From Pedobacter nutrimenti (lineage in GTDB: Bacteria; Bacteroidota; Bacteroidia; Sphingobacteriales; Sphingobacteriaceae): a DNA stretch of 64,000 nucleotides. Shown here one piece after another: positions 50,979 through 59,059 of this stretch (position 1 is its first letter; every line of letters starts with the position of its first letter). A program made the position numbers and the translations under genes. Below the pieces are notes generated by a model that was given only the letters and a program-made list of their open reading frames with translations, was not told where the DNA came from and ran no database searches. Where the stretch lies: positions 158,783-222,782 of the forward strand of contig NZ_QKLU01000010.1 of assembly GCF_003208655.1 (NCBI RefSeq). Direction: 5' to 3'.

Positions 50979-52685
50979 ATGAGATTCAGCAAACTACTAT
51001 ATACGACTGTACTTTTTATTTCAGCGGGTACATTGGGCCTTCAGGCACAGGATACCAAAACTACCGATAAGAAAAAAGACGACAAGACCATCGCAGAAGA
51101 AATTGAAGTCGTCAGACCATATAAACCTGTTCTGGCCGAAGCCGTAAAGCTCAGAAGAAGTCCGGACCTTAATGACATCAAAACCTATAAGGCGCGTTTT
51201 AATTATGCCCTGACAGACCGCAAACTGGAATTAAATTCGGACATCAATAAATTACAGGCCCAGCAACTGGCCGATGAACGTCAGGCTGCTTTAATGAACA
51301 ATTATGTGAAAGCGGGCTTTGGTTCTGCAACCACAACACTTGCCGAGGCATACATTAACCTGGGCCGGGATGAAGCCTTGCAGGCTGGTGGTTTTTTCAG
51401 ACACTTTGGCCAACAAGGTAAATTGAATGAACAAAAATTCAATCAGCAGGAGTTTAGTGTTTTCGGACGAAGTATCGGTGACCAGTTTACTTTAAGTGGT
51501 CGTGTCAACTATCAGCGAAATGGCCTTGCTTTCTATGGACAAGATCCAAACAATTCCTTTGTAAACGCCAATCCGGAAAAACAAGCTTTCAATTTTTTTG
51601 AAGCCGAAGGAGAAATAGCCAGCAAGTATACCACAGATGAGAATGCCCTGAGTTATGCGGCAAAATTAAACGGCTATATCTGGGGAGATAAATTCAATGC
51701 AAAAGAAAACTCGGTTGTACTAAACGGTTATCTGAATAAAAGGATCAGCAGTTTTAACCTTGGGCTTGCAACTTCAGTAGAATTCGGAAAAACCCAGGAC
51801 CTGAATGTAAGTGTGGGCAACAACCTTTTGAAATTGAACCCCTACATCAGGTTACAATCCAATGGCGTAAAAATCAATGCAGGAATTAACTTTGTCCAGG
51901 AATTCGGCGCCTTCTCTGAAACCAGAATTTTCCCGGCAGTAACGGCAGACTTCACTTTGATTCCGGATTACCTGCAGGTTTTCGGAGAGTTAAAAGGAGA
52001 TGTGAACCGGACGTCCTTAAAACAGCTGACGGATGAAAACCCTTTTCTGAACAGCAATATTGAAATCCAGAATTCTGTAGAGAAACTGAGCATCACCGGA
52101 GGAATTAAAGGAACGGCAGGCCCGGGCTTTGGTTATAAAGCCAAGGTCTATCATAAAGAAATTTCACAAATGCCCTTATTTGTAAATGACTTTGCTTCTC
52201 CTTATAAATTTGATGTCATCTATGATTTTGGAAACATGAAACTTTTTGGAGTTGAGGGAGAAATTTCCGTACAGGTGAGCAATGCTTTGAAATGGACAGG
52301 AAAATTAAACCTGGAAAACTATAAGCCGGCTTCTGAAACAAAAAGCTGGTTTAAACCGCAACTTAGGGTGAGTTCCAATCTATTGTATAACTTCAACGAT
52401 AAGCTGAGCTTCAATGCTGCTGTTGCCTTGCAGGATGACAGCAAAGCGAAGCTGTATACCGCAAAGCCGGTGACTCCATATGTGGTACCTGACCGCAACA
52501 ATGAAACCGTTGTGAACGTTAAAGGTTTTGTGGACCTTGGTATAGGCGCAAATTATAAAATCAACAACAAGTTTGCTGTTTTTGCCAAAGCGAATAATTT
52601 ATTGAATAATACATCAAATGGCAGGTTCCTTTATTATCAGCCTATTGGCCTAAATGTATTTGGAGGTCTGACCTATTCTTTCTAA
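50979..52685 (+). CDS. Outer-membrane beta-barrel protein annotated as TonB-dependent receptor-like
   Basis: This 568-residue protein has a signal peptide ending GLQAQ. The mature N-terminus is charged and holds EEIEVVRPYKPVLAEA, which resembles a TonB box followed by a short linker. A full plug domain is not evident. The remainder is alternating strands (EFSVFGRSIGDQFTLSGRVNYQ, shortened; PYIRLQSNGVKINAGINFV) ending YQPIGLNVFGGLTYSF with a terminal Phe, as in barrels. It follows the TPR gene by 12 bases. Role unknown; it may be the outer-membrane anchor or target of the ExbBD-TonB unit downstream. Confidence 0.75.
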   Translation: MRFSKLLYTTVLFISAGTLGLQAQDTKTTDKKKDDKTIAEEIEVVRPYKPVLAEAVKLRRSPDLNDIKTYKARFNYALTDRKLELNSDINKLQAQQLADERQAALMNNYVKAGFGSATTTLAEAYINLGRDEALQAGGFFRHFGQQGKLNEQKFNQQEFSVFGRSIGDQFTLSGRVNYQRNGLAFYGQDPNNSFVNANPEKQAFNFFEAEGEIASKYTTDENALSYAAKLNGYIWGDKFNAKENSVVLNGYLNKRISSFNLGLATSVEFGKTQDLNVSVGNNLLKLNPYIRLQSNGVKINAGINFVQEFGAFSETRIFPAVTADFTLIPDYLQVFGELKGDVNRTSLKQLTDENPFLNSNIEIQNSVEKLSITGGIKGTAGPGFGYKAKVYHKEISQMPLFVNDFASPYKFDVIYDFGNMKLFGVEGEISVQVSNALKWTGKLNLENYKPASETKSWFKPQLRVSSNLLYNFNDKLSFNAAVALQDDSKAKLYTAKPVTPYVVPDRNNETVVNVKGFVDLGIGANYKINNKFAVFAKANNLLNNTSNGRFLYYQPIGLNVFGGLTYSF

Positions 52686-52739
52686 CCGCTTTTTAATTAA
52701 TAATTGGTTGATAAAGAATTAAAATTTATTTTTACCAAA

Positions 52740-54008
52740 ATGGATATATTATCGTACTTAACAGAGCTTATTCAAACACATAAAGAGGTTGGACTGCCAA
52801 ATCTGGGAACTTTCTTTAAAAAAAAGTCTCCTGGTAGGTATGATGCAAATTTACATTCTTTCCTTCCTCCGAGTTATCTTTTACAATTTAAAACGGAGGT
52901 CTCGGAAAGTTCTTTACTGGCTGCGCACATTAGCCAGCAACACCATATATCTGTTGAATCTGCCAATTATTACATTGAACAGTTTACACTGGGCCTGAAA
53001 AAACAACTGACGGATCATAAACAGGCCGATCTTTCTCCGTTGGGAAAATTAATTAGTGAAAACGGCCTTACTTCATTTCATCCGGAAAAAGACCTGCAGC
53101 TTGGTTTTGAGTTTTACGGCCTTCCAAGTGTTCAGGAACAGGTACCTGCACCTGAACAAACCGATACAATTGTTCCTGAGGTGGAAACTGTAGTGCCCCA
53201 TCATGATGCCCAGCCGCAGGTTCAGGACCCGGAGGAAGAAAAAAACTTACAGGAAGAAGAACTTGTTCCTGCCCCGGAAAACAACCAGGAAGAATTCATT
53301 TCTGCGGCAGATGAAAACGAAAATCCATCAACAGGGGAAGCCATACCAGAGGTACCTTTAGTTGTGATTCCACCTTCTTCAGATCCACTTCCGGTTAATG
53401 AACCAATAGTGAACACTCCTTTTTATAAGGACCCTGTTGTACCCGATGAAGAACAAAGAAAAAGTACACCGCTATATTTGATCCTGATCCTGACCTTACT
53501 GGTCCTGCTGATTATTTTTATGGGCCTTTTTCTGTTGAAGCCTCAGTTTTTTGATCAGCTGGTCAAGCAGGCCAGTCCTGCTGCAGAGCAGCAGAAACCG
53601 GTATTGCCTAATCCGGTAAAGGACAGTTTGAACAAACCGGTCGATTCGCTCCCTAAAAAGGAGACCGTCAAAAAAGACACGCTTGCAGCCAAAGTCAGTC
53701 CTTCAAAAGACAGTGTAAACCTTGCTGGCTCCGCTACAACTATTGCACAACCTGCTGAGCAAACAACCTATGAAGTTATTGGTTCCTCAGTGGCAAATCA
53801 ACAGGAAGCAGACCGGTTTATCGAATTTATGAAAAGAAAATGGGGTGTCAACGCAACCATTGTCAGCCATAGAAAAGGAAAAAAGATTAAAATCAGTATT
53901 GCAAGCTATAAGGATAAAGCCACTGCAGATGCCGAAAAAATAAGACTGGAAGAAAAGATTAAAATCACAGGTCTTTACGTTTTTACCAATACACACAAAC
54001 CAGAATAA
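52740..54008 (+). CDS. HU-CCDC81-like and SPOR domain membrane protein
   Basis: This 422-residue protein starts at MDILSYLTELIQTHKEV; an in-frame ATG or GTG earlier lacks support. The first 130 or so residues fit the bacterial CCDC81-type HU domains (PNLGTFFKKKSPGRYD, SPLGKLISENG), which are cytoplasmic. An acidic, Pro/Glu-rich linker leads to one membrane helix at about 250-271 (LYLILILTLLVLLIIFMG). A periplasmic Lys/Pro-rich linker ends in a SPOR domain (about 345-420; YEVIGSSVANQQEADRFIEFM, shortened; GLYVFTNTHKP). SPOR domains bind denuded peptidoglycan at division sites. The protein could thus join the cytoplasm to the cell wall at the septum. Confidence 0.85.
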   Translation: MDILSYLTELIQTHKEVGLPNLGTFFKKKSPGRYDANLHSFLPPSYLLQFKTEVSESSLLAAHISQQHHISVESANYYIEQFTLGLKKQLTDHKQADLSPLGKLISENGLTSFHPEKDLQLGFEFYGLPSVQEQVPAPEQTDTIVPEVETVVPHHDAQPQVQDPEEEKNLQEEELVPAPENNQEEFISAADENENPSTGEAIPEVPLVVIPPSSDPLPVNEPIVNTPFYKDPVVPDEEQRKSTPLYLILILTLLVLLIIFMGLFLLKPQFFDQLVKQASPAAEQQKPVLPNPVKDSLNKPVDSLPKKETVKKDTLAAKVSPSKDSVNLAGSATTIAQPAEQTTYEVIGSSVANQQEADRFIEFMKRKWGVNATIVSHRKGKKIKISIASYKDKATADAEKIRLEEKIKITGLYVFTNTHKPE

Positions 54009-54009
54009 T

Positions 54010-54720
54010 ATGATCACATTGCTACAGGGTGCCAGTGATACGGCGAACCGACTAACCGATACTGCCAATGCTGTAAAACAGGCTGTAACAACTGCGCCTC
54101 CGGAACTTCATTTCATAGACCTGCTGTTTAAAGGCGGCTGGGTGATGATCCCTCTTGCCTTCCTGGCTTTCCTGGGATTAGTAATTTTTACCGAACGTTA
54201 CCTGACCATTAGAAAATCTTCCAAGACAGAAGCCAATTTAATGCTTCAGATTAAACAATATATCCATGACGGACGATTGGAAAACGCCATTGCCCTTTGC
54301 CGCAACACCAATTCTCCCTTGGGCAGAATGTTGGAAAAGGGGTTAAAACGGATCGGACGCCCTATTAAGGACATTGAGGCCGCTATAGAAAATGTAGGTA
54401 AACTGGAAGTATCCAAATTGGAAAAAAACATTGGTATCCTGGGAATTATAGCAGGTATTGCCCCAATGCTTGGTTTCGTGGGTACCATTATCGGGGTTAT
54501 TACCATTTTCCATGACGTATCTATAAAAGGAGCTATTGAAATTGGTACAATTTCTGGTGGTTTATACACTAAAATGATCACTTCGGCAACAGGTCTGATC
54601 ATTGGTATCATTGCCTATGTGCTGTACCACATTTTAAACATGATGGTTGAAAGGATCATCTTGAGAATGGAAACAGATGCCATTGAGTTTATTGATTTAT
54701 TAGAAGAACCAGGGAAATAA
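54010..54720 (+). CDS. exbB: MotA/TolQ/ExbB proton-channel family protein
   Basis: This 236-residue inner-membrane protein has three helices (about 38-58, 140-160 and 180-203). The conserved cytoplasmic loop is LEKGLKRIGRPIKDIEAAIEN, shortened to its core. IAGIAPMLGFVGTIIGVITIF and GGLYTKMITSATGLIIGIIAYV are the family's pore helices. It pairs with the ExbD protein encoded next, overlapping by one base, to convert proton flow into force on TonB. Context does not settle whether it is ExbB- or TolQ-like. Confidence 0.93.
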   Translation: MITLLQGASDTANRLTDTANAVKQAVTTAPPELHFIDLLFKGGWVMIPLAFLAFLGLVIFTERYLTIRKSSKTEANLMLQIKQYIHDGRLENAIALCRNTNSPLGRMLEKGLKRIGRPIKDIEAAIENVGKLEVSKLEKNIGILGIIAGIAPMLGFVGTIIGVITIFHDVSIKGAIEIGTISGGLYTKMITSATGLIIGIIAYVLYHILNMMVERIILRMETDAIEFIDLLEEPGK

Positions 54721-55121
54721 TGAATCTGCGAAAAAGAAAAAAAGGAGCAGTTGAAGTGCATACTTCTGCACTAAACGACATTATGTTCTTTCTGCTGTTG
54801 TTTTTTCTGCTTGCATCTGCAGTAGTTAATCCAAAGGTGGTCAAGTTATTGCTCCCAAGGTCCGAATCCGGGCAGCAATCTTCCGCGCAGAAAACAATTA
54901 CCGTTTCTATTGATGATAAACTGAATTATTTTGTTGAGAAGCAACAGGTTACTCTGGAAAACCTGAAAGCTGCCGTAGAAACTTATCAAAAGGCTTCACC
55001 CGATATGACCATCGTATTGTATGTGGCAAGAGGTGTATCTATAGAAAATACCATGCAGGTTTTTGATGTTGCCAATCAACTGAAACTTAAGGTCGTACTG
55101 GCTGTTGAACCAAAAAAATAA
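54720..55121 (+). CDS. exbD: ExbD/TolR family protein
   Basis: This 133-residue protein has one N-terminal helix. The proton-carrying aspartate is D20 in SALNDIMFFLLLFFLLAS, following a basic start MNLRKRKKGAVEV. The periplasmic domain (about 60-133) ends KLKVVLAVEPKK. It overlaps exbB at its start and tonB at its end by one base each, so all three are translated as a unit. It should form the stator with the preceding ExbB homologue. Confidence 0.92.
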   Translation: MNLRKRKKGAVEVHTSALNDIMFFLLLFFLLASAVVNPKVVKLLLPRSESGQQSSAQKTITVSIDDKLNYFVEKQQVTLENLKAAVETYQKASPDMTIVLYVARGVSIENTMQVFDVANQLKLKVVLAVEPKK

Positions 55122-55936
55122 TGTCGTACTACAAAGAAGAAAATAATTACCCTAAAGCTTTAGCCATATCCACCGGGATTATGGCTGTATTGCTGGTTTT
55201 AAGTTTTTTCATTGTTATAGGTTCCTTTAAGCCTGTAGAGGAAGCGGGAATGGGCGGAATGGTGGTGAATTACGGAACATCTGTTACCGGAATGGGTACA
55301 GATTACACCAGTATAGAAGAACCTTCTGCAGATCCCAATGCCAATAAAAAAGCACCGGATAAGGTGGTTCCTGAAAAACCAACCATTGAGCAGCCAACCA
55401 CTCAAACCAGCGATAAAGAGGTGGTTACACAGAATACAGAAGAGTCGGTAAACATCAATACCAAAAAAACAAAAACAACCGCCCCTCCTACTGCTGCTGT
55501 GGAAAGCAAACCGGCAAAACCAACTATTAATCAGAATGCCCTTTATAAAGGTAAAGCCAACAAAGGTACCGGGCAGGGTGATGGTACCGGTGATACGCCA
55601 GGTAACCAGGGCAGCATTAACGGCGATCCGCTGAGTAATAAATATGGAGAAGGCGGTTCAGGTTTTGGAGAAACCCCCATTGCCTTAAGACGTTTTACAA
55701 ATCTGGTTACTCCTCATGATGATGGTCAAAAGACAGGCAAAATTGCCGTACGTATTTCCATCAATAAGGAAGGAATTGTCATCAATGCGGTCCCGGGTGT
55801 AAAAGGGACCACTTTAAATGACCGTGACCTCTGGCAGAAATGTAAAGAAGCCGTAATGGGTGCCCGGCTCAATCAGTCAGACGCTGCTCCTGATGTACAG
55901 GTTGGCGTAGTTGTTTTTAATTTCAAAGTAAAATAG
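55121..55936 (+). CDS. tonB: Energy transducer TonB/TolA-like protein
   Basis: This 271-residue protein has a single N-terminal helix (about 15-37, LAISTGIMAVLLVLSFFIVIG-type, shortened). A Pro/Lys/Thr-rich periplasmic spacer follows (about 70-150), then a Gly-rich stretch (GTGQGDGTGDTPGNQG). The compact C-terminal domain (about 190-271) has GKIAVRISINKEGIV and VVVFNFKVK, as in TonB. It completes the ExbB-ExbD-TonB set. The C-terminal domain would contact outer-membrane partners, possibly the barrel encoded two genes upstream of exbB. Confidence 0.88.
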   Translation: MSYYKEENNYPKALAISTGIMAVLLVLSFFIVIGSFKPVEEAGMGGMVVNYGTSVTGMGTDYTSIEEPSADPNANKKAPDKVVPEKPTIEQPTTQTSDKEVVTQNTEESVNINTKKTKTTAPPTAAVESKPAKPTINQNALYKGKANKGTGQGDGTGDTPGNQGSINGDPLSNKYGEGGSGFGETPIALRRFTNLVTPHDDGQKTGKIAVRISINKEGIVINAVPGVKGTTLNDRDLWQKCKEAVMGARLNQSDAAPDVQVGVVVFNFKVK

Positions 55937-55961
55937 CTTTTCTTAAAGCATCATTTTTAAA

Positions 55962-57248
55962 ATGACTTACTCAGAAACCCTGGATTACCTTTACAGTAAA
56001 CTTCCAATGTTTACTCGTGTTGGGGCAGTTGCATTCAAAAAAGACCTGCACAATACAGTTGCAATGTGCCAGGCATTAGGAAATCCACAGCAAAAATTTA
56101 AAACCATACATGTAGGCGGAACTAATGGCAAAGGCTCGACCTCACACATGCTTGCGGCCATACTGCAAAAGGCCGGGTATAAAACGGGCCTTTATACCTC
56201 GCCCCACCTTAAAGATTTCAGAGAAAGAATAAGGGTTAATGGTAAAATGGTTTCCAAACCCTTTGTAACTCATTTTGTCAGGGAACAGCGTGCCTTGATT
56301 GAATCTTTAGAGCCTTCTTTTTTTGAAGTGACCGTGGCAATGGCTTTTTCATATTTTGAGCAGCAAAAGGTGGATGTGGCCATTATTGAGGTCGGATTGG
56401 GTGGCCGCCTGGATTCCACCAATATTATTCATCCGGATTTATCTGTAATTACCAACATCAGCCTGGACCACACCAATATGCTTGGTCATACACTGAAGGA
56501 AATTGCTTTTGAAAAAGCAGGTATTATAAAAAAAGATACCCCGGTAGTGATCGGGGAACGGCATCCGGAAACAGACCCCGTGTTTTTCACTAAGGCTACA
56601 GAAACCAATAGTCCGCTTTTTTTTGCGCAAGACCATTGGCATGCAGCGAACATCGGGCAAAAAGGGAATTACCTTTCCTTGTCTATCTATAAAAATAAGG
56701 AGCTGTTTTTCGAAAAACTTACACTCGATCTGACCGGTTCCTATCAGCTTAAAAATGTTTTAACTGTAGCCGCTGCAATTGAGCAATTAAAAAAACTAAA
56801 CTATCTTATTTCAGATGAAGCTGTTTACCATGCGCTCAAAAATGTTAAAAAAATAACCGGTCTGCAGGGCCGGTGGCAGATCCTGCAAAAGGCCCCACTA
56901 ATTATATGTGATACAGGTCATAACCTCGCTGGAATAGCGGAAGTGCTTAAAAACATACAAAATACGCCCCATAAGCAGCTCCACATGGTCATTGGCATGG
57001 TAAAAGACAAGGACATCAGTGGCGTGCTTGCCCTTCTTCCAAAAGATGCCCGCTACTATTTTTCGCAGCCTGCATTAGAAAGAGCAATGCCAGCTGCTGA
57101 GCTTGCTGCCCAGGCAAAAATGCTTGGACTTAAGGGAAAAGTTTTTGACCAGGTAAAAGAAGCCTTAAATGCGGCTAAGGCTGCAGCTGTAGCTGAAGAC
57201 CTTATTTTTATAGGGGGCAGCACTTTTGTAGTCGCCGAAGTGATATAA
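55962..57248 (+). CDS. folC: Bifunctional folylpolyglutamate synthase/dihydrofolate synthase
   Basis: This 428-residue Mur-ligase-like enzyme adds glutamate to dihydropteroate and to folates. The P-loop GTNGKGS lies at 53-59 (HVGGTNGKGSTSHML). VAIIEVGLGGRLDSTNI and SLDHTNMLGHTLKEIAFEKAGI are the Mg and folate-site blocks, and ICDTGHNLAGI is the C-terminal domain mark. It follows tonB by 25 bases on the same strand and may be the last gene of the envelope operon by location rather than by function. Confidence 0.94.
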   Translation: MTYSETLDYLYSKLPMFTRVGAVAFKKDLHNTVAMCQALGNPQQKFKTIHVGGTNGKGSTSHMLAAILQKAGYKTGLYTSPHLKDFRERIRVNGKMVSKPFVTHFVREQRALIESLEPSFFEVTVAMAFSYFEQQKVDVAIIEVGLGGRLDSTNIIHPDLSVITNISLDHTNMLGHTLKEIAFEKAGIIKKDTPVVIGERHPETDPVFFTKATETNSPLFFAQDHWHAANIGQKGNYLSLSIYKNKELFFEKLTLDLTGSYQLKNVLTVAAAIEQLKKLNYLISDEAVYHALKNVKKITGLQGRWQILQKAPLIICDTGHNLAGIAEVLKNIQNTPHKQLHMVIGMVKDKDISGVLALLPKDARYYFSQPALERAMPAAELAAQAKMLGLKGKVFDQVKEALNAAKAAAVAEDLIFIGGSTFVVAEVI

Positions 57249-57290
57249 TATCTTTACTTTGGCTTAATCTGGTAATTTTAAAGGATTGAG

Positions 57291-57298
57291 TACATTTG
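57291..57298 (+). promoter_or_regulatory. Candidate -7 box of the PafA phosphatase gene
   Basis: TACATTTG fits TAnnTTTG and lies 23 bases before the ATG. The -33 region reads TCTG, a half match. Confidence 0.45.
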
Positions 57299-57321
57299 TC
57301 GCATACACTATATAACAAATA

Positions 57322-58989
57322 ATGAAAAAATTACTCCTACAGTTTTCAGCAGTGATGATGCTGTGCAGTCCTGCATTTGCACAGCAGAAAACACCTAAAC
57401 AAGTTTCTTCAAGTACCACCTATCCGGCGGCGGTTAACAGGCCTAAACTGGTTGTAGGTCTGGTTGTCGACCAAATGAGATGGGATTATCTGTACAGATA
57501 TTATGAGCGTTATGGCAATGGTGGTTTTAAAAGACTCGTCAATGAAGGTTTTTCTGCGGAAAATACTTTTATCCCATACCTGCCGACTTATACGGCCTGC
57601 GGACATTCCAGTATCTATACAGGTTCTGTTCCTGCAATTAATGGCATTATAGGTAATAACTGGTATGACCCTGAATTGGGAAGGGATGTATATTGTACTG
57701 AAGATAAAGAGGTAAAAACGGTTGGCAGTAGTTCGAACGCCGGAGAGATGTCTCCAAAAAACATGCTTTCCAGTACCATTACCGATGAACTAAGACTGGC
57801 TACCAATTTCAGGAGCAAAGTAATAGGAATTTCCCTTAAGGACAGGGGTTCTATTTTACCGGCCGGCCATGCTGCAAATGCAGCCTATTGGTATGACGGG
57901 GTCACCGGAAACTGGATCACCAGTACATATTATATGCAGGAATTACCATCCTGGGTTGCAGACTACAATAAACTAAAAAAACCAGACACCTATTATGCCC
58001 AGGACTGGAATACCCTATATCCGATAAACACTTATGTACAAAGTACAACGGATGATAAATCCTATGAAGGCCTTTACAAAGGTGAGGATAAAACAGTTTT
58101 TCCACATATTCTGAAAAAATCTATCGGAAATAATTATGACCTGATCAGAAGTACGCCATATGGCAATACCATGACGCTCGACCTTGCAAAATCAGCCATT
58201 GCTTCTGAGCATCTTGGTCAAGGGCCGGTTACTGATTTTCTTGCCGTCAGCTGCTCTTCAACAGATTACATTGGGCATCAGTTTGGTCCCAATTCTATAG
58301 AGGCAGAAGATACTTTTTTACGTCTGGATAAGGACCTGGCAGATTTTTTTGCTTACCTGGACAAAACAGTTGGTAAAGGCAATTACCTGTTTTTCCTGAC
58401 CGCAGATCATGGTGCTGCACATGTTCCCGGTTTTATGAAAGAAAATAAACTTCCGGGTGGCCTGGTGAGCAACAGACAATTGGCCAAAGACCTGAACAGT
58501 ACGCTGGAAAAAGAGTTCAAAATCAAAAACAGTGTTCTGATTGTGATGAACAACCAGGTCATTTTTGACCAACCACTCATCACTGAAAACAAAGTGGATT
58601 TTGAACAGATTAAAAAAACCACCATTAATTTCTTAAAACATCAGGCAGGTATTATGGATGCAGTGGATTTGACAAAAATCAGTACAGCAACCCTGCCTGA
58701 GGAAATCAAAAAACGTCTTGCAAATGGATTTAATGCCCGTAGAAGTGGTGAAGTTTATTTCGTATTGAAGCCAAACTGGTTTGATGGCGGCGCAACAGGA
58801 ACAACACACGGTGCCTGGTATCCCTATGACTCACACATTCCGCTCGTTTTTATGGGCTGGAAGGTAAAAGCAGGAAAAACCAATAAGAACCATTATATGA
58901 CAGACATTGCTTCTACCCTGGCGGCAATGCTCCAGATACAGATGCCAAGTGGCAGCGTAGGTGAACCAATCACAGAACTTACACAATAA
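57322..58989 (+). CDS. pafA: Alkaline phosphatase, PafA type
   Basis: This 555-residue exported phosphomonoesterase has a signal peptide ending AFAQQ. The nucleophile is Thr91 in LPTYTACGHSS, the Thr/Ser choice that marks PafA rather than PhoA. N112 follows 21 residues later, and K173 and R175 in SLKDRGSI are the phosphate-binding pair, as in the Elizabethkingia enzyme. Metal ligands are D50 (LVVDQMRWDY) and those in FFLTADHGA and THG. It frees phosphate from many monoesters in the periplasm without being tightly phosphate-repressed in related species. It has its own promoter and terminator. Confidence 0.92.
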   Translation: MKKLLLQFSAVMMLCSPAFAQQKTPKQVSSSTTYPAAVNRPKLVVGLVVDQMRWDYLYRYYERYGNGGFKRLVNEGFSAENTFIPYLPTYTACGHSSIYTGSVPAINGIIGNNWYDPELGRDVYCTEDKEVKTVGSSSNAGEMSPKNMLSSTITDELRLATNFRSKVIGISLKDRGSILPAGHAANAAYWYDGVTGNWITSTYYMQELPSWVADYNKLKKPDTYYAQDWNTLYPINTYVQSTTDDKSYEGLYKGEDKTVFPHILKKSIGNNYDLIRSTPYGNTMTLDLAKSAIASEHLGQGPVTDFLAVSCSSTDYIGHQFGPNSIEAEDTFLRLDKDLADFFAYLDKTVGKGNYLFFLTADHGAAHVPGFMKENKLPGGLVSNRQLAKDLNSTLEKEFKIKNSVLIVMNNQVIFDQPLITENKVDFEQIKKTTINFLKHQAGIMDAVDLTKISTATLPEEIKKRLANGFNARRSGEVYFVLKPNWFDGGATGTTHGAWYPYDSHIPLVFMGWKVKAGKTNKNHYMTDIASTLAAMLQIQMPSGSVGEPITELTQ

Positions 58990-58992
58990 TAA

Positions 58993-59026
58993 TGAAAGCC
59001 GCACAACCTGCGGCTTTTCATTTTTT
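58993..59026 (+). terminator. Intrinsic terminator of pafA
   Basis: A 9-base stem AAAGCCGCA/TGCGGCTTT (58995-59003 with 59009-59017), extended by a bulged segment, is followed by six T. Confidence 0.82.
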
Positions 59027-59028
59027 AG

Positions 59029-59036
59029 TACCTTTG
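59029..59036 (+). promoter_or_regulatory. Candidate -7 box of icmF
   Basis: TACCTTTG fits TAnnTTTG, 23 bases before the icmF ATG, immediately after the pafA terminator. No TTTG at the -33 spacing. Confidence 0.4.
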
Positions 59037-59059
59037 TTCACCAAGTATAATCCCATTCT

